Assembly: GCA_025360395.1 (NCBI GenBank)
Contig: JANYCH010000302.1
Span: 1 to 12,615, forward strand
DNA length: 12,615 nt
Reading direction: 5' to 3'
Origin: Cytophagales bacterium
GTDB taxonomy: Bacteria > Bacteroidota > Bacteroidia > Cytophagales > UBA9547
The position numbers were made by a program, and so were the translations under genes. Within the stretch, counting starts at the first letter, position 1, and every line of letters starts with the position of its first letter. Of the stretch, positions 1 through 7,398 are shown piece after piece. Under the pieces are notes generated by a model. That model made no database searches, was not told where the DNA came from, and worked only from the letters and a program-made list of their open reading frames with translations.

Positions 1-291
1 GTAGAAATGAAATGGATAGATCTTTATGAAATCGGAGATTTGATTGCCATACATGTTGTTGGGTCACATTTTTTATGGAAAATGGTACGAAGGATTGTAG
101 GTGTTTTAGCCGAGGTCGGGAGAGGGAATATCAAACCTAATCAGGTCATTGAAATGCTGGAAGAAGGAAAAGAAATCAACAAGTTTACAGCTCCTCCTTC
201 AGGCTTATTTTTGGAAAAGGTTTATTATCCTGGTGAGGAAATTTTAAGAGGAGAGGAGGCATTTAAGATTCCAATTGTTGTTAATAGCTAA
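1..291 (+). CDS. truA: tRNA pseudouridine synthase A (TruA), C-terminal 96 residues only
   Basis: This is the 3' end of a gene whose reading frame is open from base 1, so the true start lies left of the window; the ATG at position 7 is internal. TruA isomerises uridines 38-40 of the tRNA anticodon arm to pseudouridine in the cytoplasm. The visible part matches the end of the catalytic fold. It has a segment reading GSHFLWKMVRRIVG (about residues 21-34 of the fragment), which is the conserved core helix with the Met-Val-Arg signature. This is followed by LAEVGRG and the closing strand APPSGLFLEKVYYPGE. The stop is TAA at 289-291. The catalytic Asp and the N-terminal half are outside the window. 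The gene converges on tsaD, with a repeat element between the two. Family assignment is fairly certain; a TruA-like paralogue cannot be fully excluded from the tail alone. Confidence 0.9.
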   Translation, partial: VEMKWIDLYEIGDLIAIHVVGSHFLWKMVRRIVGVLAEVGRGNIKPNQVIEMLEEGKEINKFTAPPSGLFLEKVYYPGEEILRGEEAFKIPIVVNS

Positions 292-329
292 AATAGCACA
301 CTAATCTTCTTGATGTCCGATTCTTCATA

Positions 330-516
330 GTTCTTTTCCTTGAAGAAAAAGAACCAAAAATTCAAGTCGCTGGGATAAATGGCTTAATTTCTTTCTTTCC
401 GCACGAAATCCTGCGAACTGGCGAGTTCAAAATCGCTTATAGCATCAGGCTATCGGGCAGGCAGTCTTTATTTTGTCTCCCTCCTAAAGAAATTCTTAAC
501 GCCATTTCTTCAAGGA
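330..516. repeat. Imperfect folded inverted-repeat element between truA and tsaD (MITE-like or structural repeat)
   Basis: This fills most of the 268-bp gap between the two convergent genes. The outer arms are perfect 12-bp inverted repeats (337-348 TCCTTGAAGAAA and 505-516 TTTCTTCAAGGA). Inner arms at 377-394 and 486-507 also pair, with a small gap (AAATGGC..TTAA..TTTCTTT against its complement). Within the loop lie two small hairpins: GAACT-ggcg-AGTTC at 415-428 and TAGC-atcag-GCTA at 440-452. The left arm can also fold on itself (330-337 GTTCTTTT with 347-354 AAAAGAAC). About 28 bases at 349-376 are unpaired on the left only. I found no convincing ORF in it and no obvious target-site duplication. 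From memory, similar intergenic elements recur in Bacteroidota genomes, but I could not check this. It could be a non-autonomous mobile element, a REP-type repeat or a double-sided terminator region. Confidence 0.55.
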
Positions 517-559
517 CGATCCCAAATAAAAAAAGGATTCTTTTACTCAATAATAAATA

Positions 560-1579
560 CTAACAAAAAGTATTCAATCTGGGATTTGGTGAGGAATTAA
601 GATCTTCAAATATTCCATTTTGGAACTTAAAATGTGCAGCCATGGCAATCATTCCTGCATTGTCAGTGCAATATTCCAGTTTAGGAATAAACACTTCCAA
701 ACCTTTTTCTTCTGATAAATCCTTCATTCTGGCCCTTAATCCTGAATTAGCAGAAACACCTCCTGCTATGGCAATTTGCCGGATGCCTGTTTGTTCGACT
801 GCTTTAATAAGTTTTTCAGTCAGCATATTTATCAAGGCATATTGAATTGAGGCACAAATATCAGGTAGGTTCTTTTCAATAAAATTCGGTTCAATGGCTG
901 TTTTCTCCTTCAAAAAATAGAGTATAGAAGTTTTTATCCCACTGAAAGAAAAATTCAGGCCTTCCATATGCGTTTTACTGAATTTATAAGCCTTATAATT
1001 TCCTTCTTGAGCTAATTTATCTACAAGCGGACCTCCGGGATATGGAAGGTTCAGCATTTTAGCTGATTTATCAAATGCTTCTCCAACGGCATCATCAATA
1101 GTTCTCCCAATTACCTGCATTTTGAACGCACTTTCAACTAAAACAATTTGAGTATGTCCTCCGCTTACTGTAAGGCATAAAAAGGGGAATTCCGGTTTAG
1201 GATCTTCAATAAAATGTGCAAGAACGTGTGCTTGCATGTGATCGATTGCAATAAGTGGGATTGACAGGGCAAGGGATAAAGATTTGGCAAAGGAGCATCC
1301 TACCAAAAGGGAGCCCAGCAACCCTGGTCCTTGGGTATAAGCAACTGCATTCAAGTCATTTTTGCCTATATTTGCCTTCTCTAATGCTGCTAGTACCACG
1401 GGTACAATATTTTGCTGATGGGCACGGGAAGCGAGTTCCGGAACTACTCCTCCGTATTTACGGTGAATTTCCTGGGTTGCCACAATATTAGAAAGCATTT
1501 TGCCGTCTTTGATAATAGCAGCAGAGGTATCGTCACAAGAGGACTCAATTGCAAGGATTGTACAGGGAATTGAATACAA
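560..1579 (-). CDS. tsaD: tRNA N6-adenosine threonylcarbamoyltransferase TsaD
   Basis: TsaD transfers the threonylcarbamoyl group from threonylcarbamoyl-AMP to A37 of ANN-decoding tRNAs, working with TsaB and TsaE in the cytoplasm. The 339 residues match the usual length of about 340. Visible ASKHA-fold motifs, in order, are: ILAIESSCDDTSAA (8-21); the metal-binding pair H114 and H118 in HMQAH; LTVSGGHTQIVLV; the DDAVGEAFDKSAKMLNLPYPGGP region; FSFSGIKTS; AGGVSANSGLR; and D306 in CTDNAGMIA, the third metal ligand. The start is a TTG at 1577-1579. An in-frame TAA lies only five codons upstream, no ATG intervenes, and the conserved N-terminal strand begins seven codons later, so TTG is the only reasonable initiator. 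There is no Shine-Dalgarno sequence. The gene diverges from tamB by 17 bp and converges on truA. All catalytic residues I know of are present. Confidence 0.97.
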   Translation of the reverse strand: MYSIPCTILAIESSCDDTSAAIIKDGKMLSNIVATQEIHRKYGGVVPELASRAHQQNIVPVVLAALEKANIGKNDLNAVAYTQGPGLLGSLLVGCSFAKSLSLALSIPLIAIDHMQAHVLAHFIEDPKPEFPFLCLTVSGGHTQIVLVESAFKMQVIGRTIDDAVGEAFDKSAKMLNLPYPGGPLVDKLAQEGNYKAYKFSKTHMEGLNFSFSGIKTSILYFLKEKTAIEPNFIEKNLPDICASIQYALINMLTEKLIKAVEQTGIRQIAIAGGVSANSGLRARMKDLSEEKGLEVFIPKLEYCTDNAGMIAMAAHFKFQNGIFEDLNSSPNPRLNTFC

Positions 1580-1596
1580 TAAATTAGATAATTATA

Positions 1597-4500
1597 TTGG
1601 CCAAAGTTACCAAAGTTATAAAGAATTACTTCATAAAGCCCATTCTGTGGCTTGTGTTGATATTCCTTATCCTTGTGACTACTACAATTTTCCTTGCCCG
1701 CTCTGCAGCAGTCCAAAACTGGCTCGTAGACAAAGCCACAACGTATTTAAGTACCATCACAAAACATGAAGTTAAAGTAGGACATGTTTATATCTCCTGG
1801 CTGGATGAGGTTTTGCTTGAAAATGTAATTGTATACGACAGGCAAAAAAATGAAATGATCAAGGTCGGTAGTCTCAGAGCAAATTTTGATCTTTTTACGC
1901 TTATTTCAAGTAAAGAACCTGTAATCACCGAAGTATGGCTGGATAGGCCGAGTGTGCAAACCATTATATTAAAAGATAGTGAACGATTGAATATCAATGA
2001 GTTGATAGAGGCGTTCAGTAGTCTTTCGAATAAAAAGGATACATCTGCTTCTGCCCCTTTCATCTTTCATGTTGAAAAGGTTCATTTGAAAAATGGCACA
2101 TATTCTCACTTCGACCAGACTGAAGACAGCCTTCCGGGAATATTTGACTATTACCATTTTACACTTGATAAAATAAGCGGCGAAGTTGATCAGATGCGGA
2201 TTGCTGGCGATACTTTTGAAATTAATGTAAAAGGTTTATCCTGCATTGATACTAAAACAAAACTAGACGCCAAGGAACTGGATGTTTTTTACCGCTTTAC
2301 TGCCCAATCTATGCAATTTCACAGATTGTATGGCAGAATAGGGAATAGCGTTGTTAGAAATTACCTGGAATTTGGTTATGAGGGAACTGAAGACCTTTCT
2401 GAATTTAACAATAAGGTTTACCTTAAAGCCCACCTGGACAGCAGTATAATTTCTTCGGAAGACATAGCACATTTTGCCCCTACTTTAAAGGGAATGAATG
2501 AAATGTATTCTATTTCTACTGACATAGAAGGTAAAGTTGTGAACATAAGCTTTAAGGATTTAAACCTCCATTATGGCAAGAATTCCCAAATTAGGGGTAA
2601 TATTTCTTTTAGGGGATTGCCTAACTTAGATGAAACCTTTGTTAACGCACGTTTCACCAGATTTTCGAGCAACTCGGCCGATATGGGTCGGTATGTTGGA
2701 TCTTATACTCAGGGAGTTATGAAACGTTTTGGCTATATCAATTATGGCGGGACTTTTGTTGGCTTCTTTACAGATTTTGTAGCTAAAGGAAGATTTGAAA
2801 CGGGGCTAGGAGCCATTGCTTCTGACATTAACATTAAAATAAAGGACAATGAAAAACACTCAACTTATAAAGGAAAATTAAAAACTGCCCACTTTCAGCT
2901 AGGCAAGCTGATGGGGAAAGAAGATTATATTGGTACGGTTGACATGGACGGAAGCATCCAGGGTACAGGTTTCAGCTATGAACATGCACATTTCGACCTG
3001 AATGCCAATATAAACCGGATTGGCTTAAACCAGTATAATTATCATCATATAAAAGTTGAAGCTGAACTGAAAAAAGCAGCATTCAAGGGAAAACTTGTTT
3101 GCTCTGATACTAATGCAACTTTTACCTTAAACGGTTTGGTAGATTTTAGTCAAACCCCTCATTTTCTGAATTTTGATGCCGATGTCGGGTATATAAACCT
3201 TCGGAATATCAATGCGTTTTCAGAACCGGTTTCTTTCACCACCAAAATGAAACTTAACCTGGTGGGCACTAATTTAAATGATTTTGAAGGAGATGCATCT
3301 TTTTCTCATACTAACCTTACAAATGGTAAAAAGGTACTTGCCTTGGATACTTTGAAAATAATAACAGAGCGGGTTGACAACGACCGCTACCTGAACCTAT
3401 TCTCTGACCTGGTGGAAATAAATGCTGATGGAAACTTTACATATGGTGGTTTGATAGAAGATCTACCAAGGCTTTTTGGCGAATACATGATGGTGATCGA
3501 AAACAAAAAAGCAGTAGTTGACAATTATTATAAAAATGCAAAGCCTTATTCAAGCCCCGATTATAGGGTGAATTTTAATATTCTGCTCAAAAAGGCAAAT
3601 CCACTTTTAGCTTTGTTTAACCAGCAAACCATTATCTCTGATAATTCGAGATTGGGAGGGACTTTCACCAAAAATGAACAAAAGGCAAGTTTCAATGTAA
3701 TTGGTCTTTGCAGCAAAATTCAGCTTGGAGACCTTAAATTTTATAATTCCAGGTTAAATTACAACTCCACCAAAAGTCTTGACCATCCATTTGTTGATGC
3801 ATCGGGAATAATTTATTCTCAGAAACAACAGTTCTCTAAAGCTTTTAAAACTGACGGGTGCAACCTGGAAGTGATCTGGAATAATGATAAAGTTTTATTC
3901 AAAAGTTACCTGCAGCAAAAGAAAACAGATAACCACCTGAATTTGAATGGAAACCTTCTGTTGAAGGAAGGTTCTAAAGAATTCTTCTTTGATAAAATTG
4001 ATTTAAAATTACTGGAAACACAATGGGTGAGTGACAGCGCTAATATCCTTCTGAATGTAAGAGATCTAGAAGTTAAGCATTTTATATTGAAAAATAATGA
4101 ACAAAGCATTTCTGCCGAAGGGTTTGTATCAAAAGATCCGGATAAGGACCTCCATATAGTTCTGAATCAGTTTGGGATCGGCCCTTTTGGGAAAGCACTG
4201 GAAAAGAATGTAGATGGAAAAATAACAGGAGATATTATTTTCTCTAACCTACTGACCAAGAACTTCAAACTTGATTTTGATGGTGCAATAAATCAATTGG
4301 CAGTGGATAGTTTTTTGATAGGTAATATCAAGGGCCAAACTGAATGGTCATCAGTAAAAGAGCAATTTGATGTTGGCTTTTCATTAAGCAGAGATTCTAT
4401 ACCCAATATGGAAATTAAGGGTTTTGTAAAACCTTATGAGAATAACAGACTGGGTTTAACAGCAAAGCTGGACAATTTCAACCTGCAATCTTTTGAACCC

Positions 4501-6240
4501 TTTATTAAGGACTATTTTTCATCAATAAAAGGTGATTGCAATGGCAATCTGACAATTAAAGGGACTTTGTTAAAACCAAATATTGTCGGCAATATCCATG
4601 TAGGCAATGGAAAGTTTAAATTCAATTTTTTGAATACCAGTTATGCTTTCTCTGACAATATACATTTTGATACATCTTCCATAACCTTTGATGAAACTAG
4701 ACTTGTTGATACTATTGGAAATGCATGTGTGCTGAATGGCATTATAGAACACAAACGTTTTCGGGATATAAATTTCAACATAAAGGGGAAATTCAATGAC
4801 CTTTTGGTGATGAATACTACTGAAGAAAACAATAAGCTTTTTTATGGAAAAGCATTTGCAACGGGCCGGATGTCTGTAACTGGTCCTTTGGACAATATCC
4901 TGGTTTATGTAAATGCAAAAAATGAAGACCAGAGCAAACTATTTATTCCCATAAATACTGCAGAAAGCTTGGGCGGAAACCAGTTTGTGACCTTCACCGC
5001 AAAAAAGCAGGTCGTGATTGTTAAAAATCCAGATGATGAAGAGGAAGATGTTCAACAAGTTACTGAAGATAGGAAGCCATCGTTAACCACTGTAAAACTG
5101 GACCTTGACCTTAATCCCACTATGGATTTTGAACTGATCCTGGATAAGCAGGCTGGAGATTTAATTCGAGGGAATGGATCAGGTAATTTATCTCTTTCAG
5201 CTAATACAAATGGCGATTTTGATATTTTTGGTACTTATATCTTTAATAAGGGACTTTATAATTTTACACTTTTAAACCTGGTAAACAAGAAATTTGACAT
5301 TGTTAGCGGAAGTTCTATTGCCTGGAATGGGGATCCATTGAGTGGAAATTTAGATATAAAGGCTTCATTGGAGGAAAAAGCATCTCTAAGAGATATTTTG
5401 CAGGAATCTGACACATCCTGGTTCAATCATCCATCCATCAGAAAGCGTTATCCAGCCATTGTAAACCTTTTTGTGAAAGGAAGACTGATGCATCCTGAAA
5501 TCAGCTATAAGATCCAGATAAAGGATTATCCTCTCACGATAACAAAACAAACTGGCGAATCTCTTCCGCTTGATACCTACGTAAGGTCTTTTCTTCAACA
5601 ACTGGACCTTAATGAACAACAACTTAACCGACAGGTTTTTAGCCTTTTGGTATTCAGAAAATTTTTCCCTTTAACAAATGAAAGTAATGGAGGATTGGCA
5701 GGCCAAGGTGCTGCGGGTACAGTAAGTTCCCTTCTTTCAAACCAACTTAGCAATTGGATATCGCAGGTAGACGAGAACCTTACCATAGACATAGATTTGA
5801 ATGGATTTAATTCTCAGGCACTTACAGATCTAAGGCTCAGGTTAACTTATGTTCCGGATTTATTTGATAAAAGGGTGAGAATAACCAGAGATGGAAGTTT
5901 TACAAATAACCAGAATAAAACCTCAGTGAACAGTATCGCTGGTGACTGGTCTTTAGAATACTTGATAACCAAAGACGGGATGCTGAGGCTCAGAATGTTT
6001 ACGAAGAATAATTACAATAACCTCGCAACTTCCCTGAATAGTGGCAACCAAATGTCTACAGGTTTCAGTTTTATGCACACACAGAGTTTTGATAACCTGG
6101 GAGAACTTATTAAAAGTAAAAAGAAGGATGAAAAGGGAACTTTAGAAGAAGATGTAAAACCTGCTCCTGAACCTGGCGCTGGAATAGCCCCGGCAGATAC
6201 TTCTTTAAACAAAGAAATTGGGACAGGTCAGAAAAAATAG
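1597..6240 (+). CDS. tamB: Translocation and assembly module TamB (DUF490 C-terminal domain), inner-membrane-anchored periplasmic protein
   Basis: This is a large AsmA/TamB-superfamily protein of 1547 residues, within the usual Bacteroidota range. A short basic N-terminus is followed by one membrane anchor (about 15-33, PILWLVLIFLILVTTTIF). A very long beta-rich periplasmic body follows, of the type that forms a hydrophobic groove bridging inner and outer membranes. An acidic linker (about 1144-1160, with DDEEED) precedes the conserved C-terminal TamB domain, which starts near 1176 (MDFELILDKQAGDLIRGNGSG) and continues through LPLDTYVRSFLQQL (1323 on) and the VFRKFFP and VRITRDGSF segments. 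The last 40 residues are a charged, Pro/Ala-rich tail. TamB proteins assist outer-membrane protein insertion and phospholipid transport. No TamA or TamL partner is in the window. The start is TTG at 1597-1599, because an in-frame TAG lies four codons upstream and no ATG precedes the anchor. GT9 and ligase genes follow on the same strand. Confidence 0.93.
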   Translation: MAKVTKVIKNYFIKPILWLVLIFLILVTTTIFLARSAAVQNWLVDKATTYLSTITKHEVKVGHVYISWLDEVLLENVIVYDRQKNEMIKVGSLRANFDLFTLISSKEPVITEVWLDRPSVQTIILKDSERLNINELIEAFSSLSNKKDTSASAPFIFHVEKVHLKNGTYSHFDQTEDSLPGIFDYYHFTLDKISGEVDQMRIAGDTFEINVKGLSCIDTKTKLDAKELDVFYRFTAQSMQFHRLYGRIGNSVVRNYLEFGYEGTEDLSEFNNKVYLKAHLDSSIISSEDIAHFAPTLKGMNEMYSISTDIEGKVVNISFKDLNLHYGKNSQIRGNISFRGLPNLDETFVNARFTRFSSNSADMGRYVGSYTQGVMKRFGYINYGGTFVGFFTDFVAKGRFETGLGAIASDINIKIKDNEKHSTYKGKLKTAHFQLGKLMGKEDYIGTVDMDGSIQGTGFSYEHAHFDLNANINRIGLNQYNYHHIKVEAELKKAAFKGKLVCSDTNATFTLNGLVDFSQTPHFLNFDADVGYINLRNINAFSEPVSFTTKMKLNLVGTNLNDFEGDASFSHTNLTNGKKVLALDTLKIITERVDNDRYLNLFSDLVEINADGNFTYGGLIEDLPRLFGEYMMVIENKKAVVDNYYKNAKPYSSPDYRVNFNILLKKANPLLALFNQQTIISDNSRLGGTFTKNEQKASFNVIGLCSKIQLGDLKFYNSRLNYNSTKSLDHPFVDASGIIYSQKQQFSKAFKTDGCNLEVIWNNDKVLFKSYLQQKKTDNHLNLNGNLLLKEGSKEFFFDKIDLKLLETQWVSDSANILLNVRDLEVKHFILKNNEQSISAEGFVSKDPDKDLHIVLNQFGIGPFGKALEKNVDGKITGDIIFSNLLTKNFKLDFDGAINQLAVDSFLIGNIKGQTEWSSVKEQFDVGFSLSRDSIPNMEIKGFVKPYENNRLGLTAKLDNFNLQSFEPFIKDYFSSIKGDCNGNLTIKGTLLKPNIVGNIHVGNGKFKFNFLNTSYAFSDNIHFDTSSITFDETRLVDTIGNACVLNGIIEHKRFRDINFNIKGKFNDLLVMNTTEENNKLFYGKAFATGRMSVTGPLDNILVYVNAKNEDQSKLFIPINTAESLGGNQFVTFTAKKQVVIVKNPDDEEEDVQQVTEDRKPSLTTVKLDLDLNPTMDFELILDKQAGDLIRGNGSGNLSLSANTNGDFDIFGTYIFNKGLYNFTLLNLVNKKFDIVSGSSIAWNGDPLSGNLDIKASLEEKASLRDILQESDTSWFNHPSIRKRYPAIVNLFVKGRLMHPEISYKIQIKDYPLTITKQTGESLPLDTYVRSFLQQLDLNEQQLNRQVFSLLVFRKFFPLTNESNGGLAGQGAAGTVSSLLSNQLSNWISQVDENLTIDIDLNGFNSQALTDLRLRLTYVPDLFDKRVRITRDGSFTNNQNKTSVNSIAGDWSLEYLITKDGMLRLRMFTKNNYNNLATSLNSGNQMSTGFSFMHTQSFDNLGELIKSKKKDEKGTLEEDVKPAPEPGAGIAPADTSLNKEIGTGQKK
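1602..1618 (-). promoter_or_regulatory. Tandem Bacteroidota-type -7 boxes (TAnnTTTG), candidate tsaD promoter
   Basis: Read on the minus strand, TAACTTTG occurs twice, 9 bp apart (1611-1618, then 1602-1609). Both are perfect matches to the TAnnTTTG -7 element used by the primary sigma factor of Bacteroidota. Transcription from them would begin roughly 7-25 bases before the tsaD TTG at 1579, leaving a very short leader. A good -33 TTTG is not obvious; a TTTA lies about 15 bases upstream of the first box. The boxes sit inside codons 2-8 of tamB (KVTKV), so the same DNA serves as coding sequence and probable promoter. This is a motif match, not demonstrated activity. A chance duplication within the coding region is possible. 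Confidence 0.4.
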
Positions 6241-6267
6241 ATTAAGTTATATTACTTTTATAATCAT

Positions 6268-6275
6268 TATTTTTC
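6268..6275 (+). promoter_or_regulatory. Weak candidate -7 element before the GT9 gene
   Basis: In the 66-bp AT-rich gap between tamB and the GT9 gene, TATTTTTC matches five of the six fixed positions of TAnnTTTG. A start site about 7 bases downstream would give a leader of roughly 25 bases before the ATG at 6307. I see no convincing -33 TTTG at the right distance and no terminator hairpin after tamB. Read-through from tamB is therefore an equally good explanation for how the downstream genes are expressed. Confidence 0.2.
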
Positions 6276-6306
6276 AAACAACCGTTTATAAATGAAGACT
6301 TGTTAA

Positions 6307-7398
6307 ATGGAAAAAGGAAACGCTAATCTTCATCTTTTAGACCGGTATTTTGGGATTCCCCTTGTAGTTTTTCTGGGTCTTTTCAGGATAATAAAAAGGA
6401 AAATAAAACCTGAATTCAAGCCAAAGCGAATTGCAATTCTTAACATTAGTTCTATTGGCGACAATATCCTGATGTCAGGCCAGATTGCTGATTTAAAGAA
6501 TAAATTTCCTGATGCTGAAATACATATTTTCTGTGGTGATACAAATTTTGGAATAGTCAAATTAATCCCAGATGTATTAGCGGTAATCAAATTACCGCTA
6601 ACCAATGTAAAAGAAAGCATTCGTCTAATAAGGAGTCAACCAGAATTTGATTTGATGATAGATTTCGGGCCATGGCCGAGATTGAATTCATTATACGCTG
6701 CATTTTTTAAGGCAAAAATTAAAATTGGTTTTAAGTCCAAAGGTCAATGGAGGCATTACGTTTATGATTATGCTATTCTTCATTCAAGCCAGAAACATGA
6801 AATTGACAATTTCAGGGCGTTGTTAGAACCGTTGGATATTCAAACCAGGTTAATGCCCTTACTGAAAGTGCCTGAATTTTCGTCCGGATTAAAATTACCT
6901 TATGTAATTTTTCATCCCTGGCCGGGTGGATATAAAAGTTTTATGAAAGAATGGCCAAAAAATAACTGGCTTGACCTTGCAGAAAAAATGTCCAATATTG
7001 GATATGAAATACTTATAACCGGATCAAAAGATGATGTTAATGCCTCCAAAAGGCTTGCAGATGAAAGTTATGGGATTTTGCATAGTATTGCCGGAAAATA
7101 TAACCTGGCAGAAACCTGTTCAATTTTAAAAGATGCATCTTTGCTGGTTTCTGTTAATACAGGCATAATGCACCTTGGGGCTGCAATGGGAACTAAGATA
7201 GTGGCTTTAAACGGGCCCACATCTGTAAAAAGATGGGGCGCCATTTCGGATAAGGCAATTTCTTTATCTCCTCAGGGACATGAATGTGGTTATCTTAATT
7301 ATGGATTTGAATACCATCTTAGCAGGGTAAACTGCATGGAATTGATTACGGTGAAAGAAGTTTTTTCTGCAGTCGAGAAGCAATTGATGTCATTATGA
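6307..7398 (+). CDS. Glycosyltransferase family 9 protein (heptosyltransferase-like)
   Basis: This is a 363-residue GT-B enzyme of the ADP-heptose:LPS heptosyltransferase family. Such enzymes add heptose or a related sugar to the inner core of lipopolysaccharide at the cytoplasmic face of the inner membrane. An N-terminal extension of about 38 residues carries a hydrophobic, basic-flanked stretch (FGIPLVVFLGLFRIIKRK, 15-32) that may hold it at the membrane. The Rossmann start follows with RIAILNISSIGDNIL (41-55), where D52 corresponds to the family's catalytic Asp. The donor-binding half carries FHPWPGGYKSF and VSVNTGIMHLGAAMGT (281-296), the family's Ser/Asp-TG-MHLAAA signature. The ATG at 6307 directly follows an in-frame TAA, so it is the first possible start. 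The stop overlaps the next gene's start (ATGA, 7395-7398), which points to translational coupling. A perfect hairpin lies at 6577-6601. The exact donor sugar cannot be read from sequence. Confidence 0.87.
   Translation: MEKGNANLHLLDRYFGIPLVVFLGLFRIIKRKIKPEFKPKRIAILNISSIGDNILMSGQIADLKNKFPDAEIHIFCGDTNFGIVKLIPDVLAVIKLPLTNVKESIRLIRSQPEFDLMIDFGPWPRLNSLYAAFFKAKIKIGFKSKGQWRHYVYDYAILHSSQKHEIDNFRALLEPLDIQTRLMPLLKVPEFSSGLKLPYVIFHPWPGGYKSFMKEWPKNNWLDLAEKMSNIGYEILITGSKDDVNASKRLADESYGILHSIAGKYNLAETCSILKDASLLVSVNTGIMHLGAAMGTKIVALNGPTSVKRWGAISDKAISLSPQGHECGYLNYGFEYHLSRVNCMELITVKEVFSAVEKQLMSL
6577..6601 (+). repeat. Perfect 11-bp inverted repeat with 3-nt loop inside the GT9 gene
   Basis: TTAGCGGTAAT at 6577-6587 and ATTACCGCTAA at 6591-6601 are exact reverse complements separated by CAA, giving a 25-nt hairpin. 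It begins about 270 nt into the reading frame and encodes part of the LAVIKLPLT segment, between the two halves of the N-terminal Rossmann domain. No T-run follows, so it is not a standard intrinsic terminator. It may act on mRNA folding or be a protein-binding palindrome. It may also be a coincidence of codons. Confidence 0.6.

Noticed and set aside
556..574. 6-bp inverted repeat across the tsaD stop codon as a terminator
   Set aside because: AATACT/AGTATT is short, wholly AT-rich and without a following T-run in the tsaD direction.
1500..1769. An 89-codon plus-strand frame bridging the tsaD/tamB start region
   Set aside because: It overlaps the N-termini of both real genes in other frames; its translation is cysteine-rich low-complexity text without a family match that I recognise.
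6292..6306. Four-codon leader ORF (ATG AAG ACT TGT TAA) abutting the GT9 start
   Set aside because: It is too short to distinguish from chance in AT-rich DNA; coupling is possible but nothing else supports it.
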